Shown here piece after piece: positions 14,701-25,494 of a DNA stretch of 64,000 nt (within the stretch, counting starts at the first letter, position 1; every line of letters starts with the position of its first letter). The stretch covers positions 1,860,001 to 1,924,000 of the forward strand of contig NC_067301.1 of the NCBI RefSeq assembly GCF_020740795.1, in the 5' to 3' direction. The notes beneath the pieces are model-generated. The model did no database searches. It worked only from the letters and a program-made list of their open reading frames with translations, and was not told where the DNA came from. Made by a program: the position numbers and the translations under genes. Source of the DNA: Apus apus. Its lineage: Eukaryota > Chordata > Aves > Apodiformes > Apodidae.

Positions 14701-15744
14701 TCCCAGATGAAAAAAGTGAGGTCAGTAGGTGTGAATACAGATGGAGCTGGTTCTAGAGGCGGGATGCAAAATTTGAGTTCTAGGATTATGCTCCAGACTT
14801 ACTACTTTTGTGGCATTTTATTTAGAGAATTTGGTGAAGGGAAAGAAGAGTCAGTTTTTCATTACACATGAAGTATATACACACATAATGTGCCCCATCC
14901 TTATCTAAGACCTACCTCAGTGCTCACATTAAAACTCCTCATGCCTAGAGGACTGAAGCAGAAATCCACAGTGGTGATTCTCTGCATGGAGGGCACACTG
15001 CACACCATTGGAATAATGTCATGCTGCCAGATGCATGCTCCATTACATTCTTCTAGTCCTGAAGGAAAAACACTTTAAATTCAGTAATATATAATACTCC
15101 TGTTAATGTGGACAGGAGACTGGCAACATGCCACTAACAGAGCCAAGCAATGGAAAAACCAGAGAACTAGTACAGTCAGTCTCACAATCTGAAGCAGACA
15201 GACCTATTGTAAGCTGTCTCCATCCTTGGGGCTGGATGGTCCAGGCTGATTTACAAGCACAATATTTACAACTAACACACATGAAATACATTATGAGTAG
15301 AAATAAATCTCCTAACATGCACAGAGAACAGCTAAGATAAAAGAATGCATGTGGTAAACTAGGTGAATGTTTGTCATTAAAAGTGTGGTACTAAAGCCAG
15401 AGCACGTCTTTGGGGCAAAGGAGACTCTGTATTTGCACTCATGTTTATCAATACTCTGGAAGACACGAGCTGTTAGGCAAATACTTTCAGAAAGATATCC
15501 CGTCTTTTCATTTTTTCTAGAGAATTCAAAGCTGATGAAAGACACCATGTTGAAAGCCCTTGGGAGCATAACACTGCCTGAAAGGAAGATTACCCTTATG
15601 CCTATGCAAAGACCCAGTGAACAATAGGCCAGAGTCAGTTCTCACATCTTGCATTATCTCAGGCAATATCGTTAATTTTTGTGCACCTTGTGTTCCATCT
15701 CATAAACAAGGATAAGTATGAAAGAAGATAAGAAAATACTTCTT
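8701..15744. other. Intergenic, no gene seen
   Basis: Moderately AT-rich unique sequence. The longest open frames (9449-9844 and 11305-11709, both minus) lack splice or start context and family resemblance. A weak MIR-like match (CAGATGAAAAAAGTGAGGTC) lies near 14703. No RNA gene or exon could be recognised. Confidence 0.55.
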
Positions 15745-15850
15745 TAAGGCCAGAAGGAACCATTGTAATTAAGTATTCTGACTTACTGCCTCACACTACA
15801 GGCAGTAGAAATTCCCTGAATTAATTCCTAAATTAAATCACCACTGAACA
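15745..15850 (-). repeat. Old CR1-family LINE fragment
   Basis: The sequence AAGGCCAGAAGGAACCATTG, followed by TATTCTGACTTACTGC, CACTACAGGC and AGAAATTCCCTGAATTA, matches the layout of a widespread old sauropsid CR1 3' region (AGGCCAGAAGGGACCAT, then TCTAGTCTGACCTCCTG, then CACAGGCCATAGAAT). Orientation is inferred from this resemblance. It is about 100 bp and diverged. Confidence 0.55.
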
Positions 15851-18800
15851 GATAAACCCTTCAGAAAAAACAGCCATCTCTGACTAAATAATGTGGCTAG
15901 GAAATGGGAATGTCAATTCTAGTTTCCCTGTAATTACAAAAACCAAAACCCACTCCCAAAAGAACTGATGACAATTTCCTGCTGATCACTCCTGACTTTT
16001 GAACCTTGTACAGCAGACTACACTGAGCAGGCTCCTCTAAATCTGATTTGGTTTAGAGGGAATATGAGGCAGCTTAAACACATCTGTATTTGACATTTCT
16101 GCCAACAAAGCTGCATTGGTCACAGATCGTACCTCATCATGCCCAGCCAATCCAGTTAGGCCACAGCTTCTTTAAGGACCTGGATTCATCTCTTCCTTTG
16201 ACATTAAGGTTTAACAGTACCAATTATTTTTTTTTTTGCAGCTCTTTGTGATGTTGACTCTTGCCCAGTGGGATCTAGGTGGAAGCTAATCAACTGGTTT
16301 TATGAAGGGTACAGAAAGAACAGCCACAGAGAGCTGTGAAGCTGCCACTTTCCCGAGAAAACATCTGATTCTAGTGCGGTAGGATATACTAATAAAACAT
16401 AGACCAACAATGGAAACAGACTGTGGTACAAAACAGAGGAACTACTTCAGGTAACTAAACATACGCCCTGTCTTAAGCCACCATCACAACATCTTGTTTC
16501 AGTTACTACACATCTCTTTCAATGTACTTTCCATTGACTGAAAGGGAGCAATCAAATTTCAACTAGAGCTGCACAGATTAACTGAAGGAGCAGCAAAGAG
16601 GATTTGGGGAAGAGAGAGGTTAGCTGGGGAAAATACTCCAAAATCAGCCCAATTTTAAATTCAGTCATGAAGTAGCATGAAGTTACCATTTGATAGCAGT
16701 ACTATTCAGGTGTGACAAGAAGGCATCAGCTATTTTTTTCTTGAAGTAGTCTAAATAGATTTGATTTCGAGATGCTGGGAGCTGCAAAGTGGCAGCAAAG
16801 GAAGGCCAACACCTACCTTAATATCTCTAACTAGGTGTCACAATTCTGTCACAACAAGATAAATTCCAGGCAGAATGACCTCTCACATTGTCAGTGTCAC
16901 AAGATAGTTTCTTTTCAGTGGGTACAAGACAATGTAAATAAACCAAACTCAGCCTATACAACTATACACATGACATATGGGGAAAAAAAAGAAACTACAG
17001 TTCTACTGCTAGGTCTTCTAAGTAAGATCAATTTTGTATTTCTTTTATCAAATTGAGCACTAATGATAGACAGAGGGAGAATGAATAAGGAAATAATTTA
17101 GGAAGGGTAGCACGGACATACTGTGTATTTACAAGACATTTCTGTAATGCCACAAAATTATTATACCTCTAGATTGCAACTAAAATAAACCTTTTCCAGT
17201 GAAGATTTACACTTGCTTCCACAGCTTTGGTTATACCTTCAGATTTACCAGATTTGCTTTCTAAAACATTGGCTAGTGCTTATAAAAAAATTGTAAAACT
17301 AAACGTACCATCCACATTCGATGAAGCAATAAATAAATACTCATATGTTGTATTACATTCTATTTTAAGTTGATTTTATACACCATTCTAGTTAAGGATA
17401 ATGTCACATTATATTAACTAGTATTGCTAATTTTCTCCCACTGTTTTGTGGTTTCATGCCCATAAAAAAGACAGGTGATGCTCTGTAATTACTACAGCTG
17501 TTATTTATACTTTTTGGGGGGTTTTGGGGTTGTTGTTGCTTTGGGGTTTCATGTGGGATTTTGTGGGGGTTTTTTAGTATGTTGATTTCAAAGGAAGGAT
17601 TCACAGCAAACAAGAGGAACTCAGATTGTTACAGGCTATAATACTAAAATACACACAAAATAAAATAAAAAAACCCAAAACACCCAAAACAAAACACCTA
17701 CCAAGAGAGCAAGAAAGCATGCAAGCAAAAATTATTAAAACCTCAAAATGTATTTGATCCTAAATTGAGAGCTGAAATTCTTTAAAGTGCAGGGAGATTA
17801 CACAATTCCCTCAGCAGAATTCTAGGCTGGGCCACAGGACCCACAGCTTCATGCCATCAAACCTAATCTTTGTTTGAGATCTGAAACATTCTCTCCAACA
17901 GTTTTCAGTCTCATTGCAAAACTGCGAGAGGAAGATGAAAGGCAGATCCTCCCCGCCTCTCTTACACTAACCCCAGGGCCTAGAAACATCAGGTCTTGAT
18001 TTAACTGAACACACGCTGGGCCAGAAAAAGGATGAGTGATACTGGGACTTGATGGACACCCAGAAGACAATCTGATTCACAATTTTCCAACACAATCATT
18101 GGATCACGTCAGACCCCTGAGCAGACTGTGCTAAAATTAGACAGCCAACCAACAAGCATCCCCTCGCTGGCCAAAATGACAGCAAAGCCAGCAGAGTCAG
18201 CCCAAATGCTTCCTCGCTGGGGAAAAGCATACACGTTACCAAGTAAACAGAAGCTTCACAGCTTCAACCAGGCAGGATCCTCAAGGAGGCAGCCCCCTGG
18301 GGCCTTCTCCCTTTAAGGTAACTTGTCCTTGTTTTGTTACTGCTAACAAAAAGGCCTCTAGACCTTATTTCTTAGTCAACTGAACTCCTCTTCACTGCAC
18401 CCCTCTTCCAACAAATTTACTGTCTCAGTCTGTACCACATAAGGGCTGGACCACGCTAAATCTGCTGGTTCCCAAGCATGCTTCTTAAGCCTCTAGCAAA
18501 CCAAGAGTAGAATATTTGCTTTTAAATCTCCAAAGCAGGATTAGGCAGGGCAATTATACTTCTAAACAGCCTCACACCTGCCACGCATTCTTAGTGAAGG
18601 AGAGATACATTTTAATATCTGGAAATTATAAGATGAACTTCTTTGTCCAAAGCAGGATATCACAGCTTACAGTTGCTAGCTCCCTTGTTTCTTGGCTGCA
18701 GAGGAAAAGAGTTTTCTTTCTGTGAAACCAAAGGATGGATATAACTGTTTGATTTGCTTCCAGTGACATTGTTCCCTTACTTCTTTTTTGTCAGAACCAT

Positions 18801-21800
18801 CTCTACATAATTGAGTCTGATCTGAGGAAGAGCTAGAGCAGTTGGGTTATCTGCTGAACATTTCTCCCTTCATCTCACTCTATTTCAGTGCCTCAAACGA
18901 AAAATTAAGTCCATGAGAGACTTTTTCATATACGCTGTCCAACCTGCTCCATTCACATACTTTTTGCATTTTTTAGGATGTATATATAGAAGTCATATTG
19001 TAATGACATCAGAGCCTCCAAGTACAATTTTAGCACAAAATCAAGTGGTAATGTTCAGAGAACCATTTATCTTTATGTGGTAGGAGTTACAGCAGTGCTG
19101 TTGCTGCTTTTGAGGGCAAATTATGCAGGCTTCTTGTCAATTTCTTAGGTTGCCTAGAAAGCCAAATCGCTCTTATCAGCAGCCGCTGCTCTGACTGCAT
19201 ATACCCTTTCTTTATATCTGCATCTTTAAATGCATCAGCCAAGAGCAAAACAATCTCCCTTTGGTGCAAAAATAGGGTATGGAAAGGAAAAAAGAACACC
19301 AAACAAAAAAAAAAGAAAAAAAACCCCTCCACATCACTTGCAGCATCTTTACATGCAATAGTAACAGTCTCTTGGTGCCATCATCAGCCAGGGCATTTCA
19401 TTCACACCGAACACGTGTGGGCACATCGCATATGCTTTTCCATTCAATGTATTTTTAAATGTTTCCCAGGCAACTGTTTCAATACAACATACCTCCTTGG
19501 CAACCTGGCACCCACCAATGCCACACCAGTCTCCCTAGTCCTCTTTTTAGGTCTTTCCATCTTGGCACACAAATGTCACAAGGCTTGATTTTCTATTTAC
19601 AGCCACACAGGTAATGATTTGTCCTTACACTTGAAAAGGGAAGGCTGAATTGAAAGAGATGAGTTGTGACCTGGACTCTGCACATGGACAAATCCAGGCT
19701 CCAGTGACCTACCTGAGGAAGCAGGTTTCAAAGGTGATGGCTTTTCATTTGAAAAGACTTTGTCACCTACAACTAAAATTAGGGAGAGCCCACAAAGGTG
19801 TCTCCATTCAGCAGTATCTCTCTGGGAAAAGCAGAGAACCTGCTCTTCTCTAAATCGAAATTGCATGTCATCTTTATTCTCCTGACTGTGTTAAGGAAAT
19901 CTTACACAGCTTTCATAGTTTTGTGGCTTGAATTGTAATACATCACATTGACGAAAATAGTCAGACTTTTCCATCCCATTGCAGATGGGGATCAGCACTA
20001 TACTGAGTGAGCCAATATGACTGAGCTACTCTTTCCAATGCTACATTTACTGCCACTGGGCTGTAGAGGAGATAGCATTATGAAGTCCATTTACTACAGA
20101 AGCTTTCACTCATGCTCTGCCATACCTACTTCAGTCTCCTGTGGTATCTTTGAGAATGTTTTCTTTTATGACATTTAGCAGATCCTTGAGTGAAGTCAGA
20201 GACTATTTGATAAGGTCAAAAAATTATCAACGTATGCTCCTAAACCAAACACTGATTAGATAAAATAATTAAAATATAATAATGTTCCAATTTTCTAGCA
20301 AGGCACAATTTATTCTGAACATTTTTATCTGATACAGAAGCTATCTCTACAGACTACAGAACCAAAGATATTTCAGAAGGACTAAAACTATCTCCAAACA
20401 TCACTCACCACAAAATAAAATAAATGAATTAAAACTGCATATGCTTTAGCTTCAAAGTGGTATATTAAAAAAAAAAAAAAAAAATAGAGCTTGTGCATGT
20501 AATTACATCAGGCTCTGAGAGAAACCTAGCAGAAACTATAGCATCTCTTTTTCATTGATTACGCCATAACAACAGCTGAAAATTACAATTTTTCCAGGCT
20601 ATAAAATGCCTGGCACTCCAAATTCTACACAGGCAGCAAAAATCTCCCCCCTGTCTGTGAGTTGTTGTATCTGTAATAGAGACCCTGCATTACCAGGCTT
20701 TCTCATTCTTCCCAAATGCAGAAGCTCTCATTCAATGTTGCAGCTGTTGGGTAGGAAATCAGAAATAGCAGAAGGCGGATTAGCTGATAATGTACCAGTT
20801 CTTCCCCAGCAAATGCTGGCACCTGCGTTTTACACTCTCCTCTTTCCCGCAGCCCAGGAAAAGATCACTCGGTTTGTTTGGCAGGCAATTTATAGGCTTT
20901 AGTGATGGTGGAATTGCAGAAGGATTAGAATTTGTTATAATAGCTCCTTCTTCCTGAGAGTAAAAGTTAAAACTGAGGCCCACTTTACAGCAAGAATCAG
21001 GGACAATCTGAGTAAAGATTAAGCATGTGCAGCTTGATGAGACTCTACAGGGAACAGATAACTACACATGCTGGCACTTCATTTACAAGGAAATCCCTAA
21101 AGATAATCTGGAGAAGCACTCTAACTTCCAAAAGCTCAAATCCGTTGACCACTGGCTCAAATCTAGTCAAGGCTGAGGATGATAAAGACTACTCTTTGCA
21201 TTTCTATGAGAACTTTTTTCTAAGGCCACAAAACATTCTAATTATTAAATTATGCAAGGCCCAAAGTCAAGTAAGAACAGGATTTCCGTGTCGGCGGAGG
21301 AAACAGTAGGTAAGACCTCGTGCAATGTGGCAGAACCAAGACCAGGTCCTATTCTACACTTCACCTTCATGCTGTAAGTACATTATTAATTCTGGAAAGA
21401 TGTAGAGGAAAAAACACTGAGTACACATAATCGACAAAGGTTTCTAAAATCCTTGTTTCAAATCTACAGATAGTCACAGAAGCAGATATAGCAAGAATGA
21501 AAACATTTGCTGACATCCCTACCCTCACAGGCTATAAAAGGCATGGAACAGGTAACAGTGGAAAAAAAAAATCTTACAGCATCAAGTTTTCAGTGAAATC
21601 CACAAAACACAAACAAACTACAAGCTATAATATATATGTTTTTTACTTTTTTCTTTTTACAATCAGCAGTTACAGTAATAATTTTCACTATTCTTTTTAT
21701 TATATTCTTTCATTTGTGGCACTTACTGCACAATAACCATTGTTATGGTCACCCATAATAAAGCTTTTGAAAATGCTATAATACATGACTAACAGTACCA

Positions 21801-22700
21801 CACAGCAACACCTTCAGCATGAAAACCAGACCACACTTCTGATTGCTGGATCAGGAGATTTCATATCTACCAAATACATCTGTACAAGTCATTATTAGGA
21901 GCAAAGGACTATCAAGACGGTATCAAAGGAGTCATAAGACATATAAAACACTGAACCAAACATAACAGGAACAAACCAAGAAACTCTGTGACAGAAACAA
22001 TCATTCACACAGATACACCTAGGAATATGCAGAGACATCAGCTCAATCCGATAGCTTTCATTGCCCCTCAGATCTTTTTGAAGTACGATTTTTTTATATT
22101 GTTTGCTGCCGCCAAGTGGTGATAATTCATAGCAGTCACTAAGGCTGGGTAAGAAAAACCCAAAATTAAATACTTTTTGGTTTGCCTTCTTCAATTAGCA
22201 TCAGCAGTTATTAAAACCAAATTTCTGCTGCTCCTCTGTCATCTCATTTTCAACCACTTACATGGCTGATCCCCTTTCAATCTACAGTTTTGCTTTATTA
22301 ATACATACTTCCTTTTGCTGTTCTTTCCTCTGTGTCTGCTGCTATCACCATCTTTCTTTCCACAGCAGGCCTAAAATCTCCAGATTCAAGTTCTCCTCTT
22401 GCCTCTATTAAGCTTACCTTGCTCTGCCTGGAACTTTTGTGAGAACACCTTTCCCACCCAGGAGAAAAGGAGGACCCATTTCCTGGAATCTCATTTCATC
22501 TCACTGGGAAGCGGCCTCGAAAGGGCAACAAAAATTAATGGCAGAACACTGTAACTGTCCTGCCATTTCTTGGGTACTGCAGTAGCTGCAACAAATATTG
22601 ATATGGAGAAATGTTAGTCTGTATGACAGTGATTGGCTTTTCCATTGTAATTTCTTTCTTCGTTAATTTCATTTTTATTTTAGTTTCCCTATCGCCTAGC
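15851..22700. other. Intergenic, no gene seen
   Basis: AT-rich sequence upstream of the FAAP20 promoter. Contents include the G-run tract at 17516-17569, a slightly more CpG-containing block at about 17850-18330 and an 18-A run at 20467-20484. A minus-strand frame near 19700-19866 could end in a CAG|GTAGGT donor but matches no protein I recognise. None is supported as a gene. Confidence 0.5.
17516..17569 (+). other. Potential G-quadruplex tract
   Basis: Five G runs on the plus strand: six G at 17516-17521, four at 17526-17529, four at 17543-17546, three at 17555-17557 and five at 17565-17569. Loops between them are 4, 13, 8 and 7 nt, so any four consecutive runs can in principle fold. A C/A-rich segment lies about 100 bp downstream (near 17670-17700). 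Confidence 0.6.
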
Positions 22701-23170
22701 AGAAATGCTAGACCTCTAGTATGACTATTGTTTATTATTTTAAAAAAATATTTTTAAAATATTTAAATATTTTTAATTGTATTTTTTTTTAAGAGCAAGC
22801 TGTACCAGCTCTCCCTCGTAAACACCCGTTATCAAACAAAGCTTTTTACTTTCTCGCGCAATTATTCTTGTATCAATTGTGAAAAATGTGATCAGCAGTT
22901 ACTTTTTAATCCTTTTATCTGCTGTTGGGAAGTTATGAAGAGTCTCTTTCTCTACGCCTGTTTTTTGAAAAGGCTGCAGCCTGATCAGGGTGTCTCCCCC
23001 TTTCAAAGACTCCCAGTGATGGCTCTGCTCTAACAACATGCTTTAGTTTTAAGTCACCCAGCAACATTTATCCCCCAAAAAGACAAAATGCATCACTTAA
23101 CAGATTATTTCCTGAAAGAAAAATTAGATCAGTCTCAACCTGATTTGCTACTTGGATAAATAATCTTCGG
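22701..23170. other. FAAP20 upstream region with AT-only block and CpG-bearing segment
   Basis: From 22731 to 22778 the sequence is only A and T (runs of A6-A7, ATATTTTTAAAATATTTAAA, partly self-complementary). Right after it, 22815-22880 contains isolated CpGs in an AT context, a forkhead-type GTAAACA and TTTCTCGCGCAATTA. No exon was seen. It may be part of the distal FAAP20 promoter or a conserved non-coding element. Confidence 0.45.
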
Positions 23171-23186
23171 CTGAGGGACTGAGAGG

Positions 23187-23203
23187 GCCCCGCCGCCATT
23201 TTG
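23187..23203 (-). promoter_or_regulatory. YY1-type site (ATGGCGGC, minus strand)
   Basis: The minus strand reads GACAAAATGGCGGCGGGGCC, a close match to the YY1 consensus (AANATGGCGGC). It lies about 200 bp from an equivalent plus-strand site at 23395-23405, at the edge of the FAAP20 CpG island. The ATG (23199-23197) also opens a minus frame with good start context. No partner gene was recognised, so I call it a promoter element. Confidence 0.5.
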
Positions 23204-23397
23204 TCCAACTCCACCCAAGCCCAGAACCTTCTGTGGGATTCTAGACAAACGGGCCACACCAGATTGCCATGAAAGCCACTCCAAGCCCCACATACAGCAA
23301 AATGCTACAGATACAGAAAGTTTAAGGCGTAAAAATTAAGCGTTTCCCGTCAGACAAGCACCTAGAAGCTGAGGGTACTACAGGTCCCGTCGAGATC

Positions 23398-23529
23398 ATG
23401 GCGGCGCTGACGCAGCCGAGGGGCTACAAAAGGGCGGGCTTCTCCTCAGGAGAAGGGCGAGTTTCTCCTCAGAAAAAACGGGCGAGTATTTTCAAAAACA
23501 GGGCAGATTTCCCCTCAGGCTGCAGCTAA
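23398..23529 (+). CDS. Upstream ORF in putative FAAP20 5' leader (43 codons)
   Basis: It opens at ATGGCGGCGCTGACG and stops at TAA 23527-23529, 145 nt before the FAAP20 start and in a different frame. The predicted peptide is basic and begins MAALTQPRGYKRAG. Its ATG coincides with the YY1-type motif, so it may be only a binding site outside the transcript. If transcription starts upstream of 23398 it would act as a uORF. I recognise no homologue. Confidence 0.3.
   Translation: MAALTQPRGYKRAGFSSGEGRVSPQKKRASIFKNRADFPSGCS
23432..23519 (+). repeat. Degenerate ~23-bp tandem repeat in FAAP20 promoter
   Basis: Four imperfect units each begin with GGGC, at 23432, 23455, 23480 and 23501 (spacings 23, 25 and 21). 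The pattern is GGGCGaGTTTCTCCTCAG. CTCCTCAG or CCCTCAG recurs in units 1, 2 and 4, and unit 3 is the most degraded. The units could be repeated binding sites or simply a local duplication. Confidence 0.65.
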
Positions 23530-23674
23530 CCAGCCGTGCACAGCTCCCCGCCGCTAAGGCAGGCCGCTCGAGGAGGAGGAGAACCAGCAGCAGCCGTCCC
23601 GCCCCTCAGGCTCTGAGGCGGCGCCGCCCGGCCCGGCCCGCGGGGGAGGCAGGGCGGGATCCCCCGCCGCAGCC

Positions 23675-23778
23675 ATGTCGCAGGAAGGAGCCGCCAGGCT
23701 GCGCCTCAAGCCCAGGAAGGCGCCGGCAGCTTGCAGCCGGGAGCCCAGCCCGGGCCGGGAGTCGCCAGGGCCGCGCCC
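23675..23778 (+). CDS. FAAP20: FAAP20 coding exon 1
   Basis: Residues 1-34 plus two bases of codon 35. It begins MSQEGAARLR and is rich in Arg, Pro and Ser, resembling the basic/proline-rich N-terminus of mammalian FAAP20 in composition rather than exact sequence. Donor: CGCCC|GTGAGT at 23779. The short exon is embedded in the CpG island, which also yields long antisense frames (23554-23895 minus) that I treat as shadows. Confidence 0.88.
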
Positions 23779-24684
23779 GTGAGTCCAGGCTGGTGGGGGA
23801 ACGGTTCCCGCAGCGGGGCGAGGAGCCGGCCCGGGCCGCGCGGCCCTGCCGGGGCTGGCGCGGCGGGAGCGGGAAGGGCTCACCCTAATGTTCATGTGCG
23901 TTCAGCACCGCCTCTTTCACCCTTCAAAGCTCGAGAGCTCAGCGGCAACGTAAAGCGCACCAGGCCTCTGAGAAATGTTAAAAGTATTAACATTTTCTTC
24001 CTTCAGAATAAGGGTTCACAGGGGGCTGGAAATAATTCCTGGTTGTTTGTTTTTTTTTTTTCCAGCCCTCGAAGGAGGGAAGCTTGAAGGGAGTCAAGGT
24101 GATGAGACAGTGAGTGGTTCAGTTCTTGGTTCAGCCGGTGCAGATGAGCACAGGCGTCCTCAGCTACACCTCTTGCAGAAACAGGCTGCAGAAGGGTGAC
24201 TGCTCTGCCTTCTGAGGGCCTGGAAGACTTGTCTCTAGTTTCTTCTCCGTGCAGCATCACTCCTAGACAGTGACCCAAAAAAACCAACACATCAGTAAGA
24301 AGTGGGAATGCTGGATATATAGCATTCTGACATCAACAATCCATCCTTCTCTTGAAGTTATTTTTATATAGCATTAGGAGTATAAAAGCCTTTTAATGCT
24401 TTTAGGTAAACTTTTTAACAAATCTGTTAACAAAAGGAAAGAGCTTATCACACTCAGCCACTGAATTGGGCTGGAAGAGGTTGGTGATGCACTATCAGCT
24501 ACTGGAAGTTAATTTTAAAACTTCTGCTTTGATAAATCACAATTAAGGATAGCTATGTTCTTTGAAACAGCATTACAGAAGAAATAAATCTAGGTAATTA
24601 AGAGGCAAAGTATGCAAAGCAATACAGAGTATTTTCTTCTCTTTCTCCCACCCTCAAACTACTGGACTATGTCTGTCTTTACAG
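23779..24684 (+). other. FAAP20: FAAP20 intron 1
   Basis: 906 bp, bounded by GTGAGT and TTTACAG. The first ~180 bp are still CpG island. The rest holds a T10-12 run near 24051 and no further exon that I can support. Confidence 0.8.
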
Positions 24685-24832
24685 GGCATTGACCAGCAGA
24701 GCTTCCTGGTTTGAAAAAGACAACTTAAATGAGTTTGAAAAGCCATGGAGTTTGTTACTGAAAAACATCAGTCAAGATTTCACATGCACAAGCTGGCAAT
24801 CAGTGCCCAGTTTTCCAGAATTCTTTGAAAAG
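24685..24832 (+). CDS. FAAP20: FAAP20 coding exon 2
   Basis: Encodes the end of codon 35 to residue 84. It includes RASWFEKDNLNEFEKPW (40-56), the counterpart of the human segment with Pro-Trp-Phe and a following acidic helix, and VPSFPEFFEK (75-84), matching the human VPSLPAFP-type stretch. This N-terminal half is the FANCA-binding part in mammals. Acceptor TTTACAG|GGC; the donor AAG|GTAGCG is a weaker GT site. The exon stays open and joins exons 1 and 3 without a frame break. Confidence 0.9.
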
Positions 24833-25494
24833 GTAGCGTGCTGTATCCTTATTGTCTACACTTTGGGTACTCCTTACAGTAGTGACAGTAAATTCTGATG
24901 TTAACAGGGGAAACCTTCTGAAATAGCTTTTATGTTGGTTTTCAGCTCTTGATTCTCTCCCTGTAGTGGTGTGAGGTAGGACTGTGTGCCAGGTAACAAC
25001 TCCTCCTGCTGGGGGATTTTTTTGCAGTATGGCAAATTCTTCACAGCATTTTGCTGTGCCAGTATACTGACTGCACTTAGGCACAAGCATCTCCCTAATG
25101 GAGTGAAACTGGGAAAGGCAAACTGTAACAGAGAGGTTAATTACACAGAAACAACCACTACAGTGCTCTGATAATATTAGGCAATATCATAACAGAAAAA
25201 ACACAGTCCTTCTAAAGCAGAATTTTTTTCCCTGAAAAGCAGCAAGTTGTTTTCATCCTTAGTCTCAAAAGAACATTAGAGTCCCCTAGTGTTTCCATTC
25301 AGAAATGTTAAGGGATCACACCTATTGCATAAACTCCAGGAAGTTCTTGGTTGCTGTACAAGTGCTGGAGATGGATGTAAATAAAATGTTCTTCAGTGTA
25401 GTTCAGCCTTTCTCAGTATTTGTAATACGTCCAGCCTTGGTTTTATGTATTGATTGAACTGCACTTGGTTGATGACATTGTGTGTGTGTCACAG
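24833..25494 (+). other. FAAP20: FAAP20 intron 2
   Basis: 662 bp of ordinary AT-rich intron, ending in a TGTGTGTGTCACAG acceptor. No other feature was seen. Confidence 0.8.

Larger units (their letters stand above)
23340..23960 (+). promoter_or_regulatory. FAAP20: FAAP20 CpG-island promoter / 5' UTR
   Basis: A sharp switch from AT-rich sequence to CpG-dense, GC-rich sequence surrounds the FAAP20 start codon and continues into intron 1. Upstream elements include ACTACAGGTCCCG at 23379-23391, which resembles half of the ZNF143/THAP11 motif, ATGGCGGC at 23398-23405 (YY1 type), and GGGCGGG (SP/KLF type) at about 23432. There is no clear TATA box, as is usual for housekeeping DNA-repair genes. 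The exact transcription start cannot be fixed from sequence. Confidence 0.7.

Noticed and set aside
16034-16059. Short hairpin CCTCTAAA / TTTAGAGG
   Set aside because: Only an 8-bp stem with a 10-nt loop; expected by chance several times in 64 kb and too short for a microRNA.
19597-19866. Minus-strand ORF ending near a CAG|GTAGGT donor
   Set aside because: No partner exon, no recognised protein and an overlapping plus frame; not enough to call a gene.
23554-23895. 113-aa minus-strand ORF rich in Pro, Ala, Arg and Gly
   Set aside because: Antisense to FAAP20 exon 1 within the CpG island, where GC-rich sequence produces long open frames by chance.
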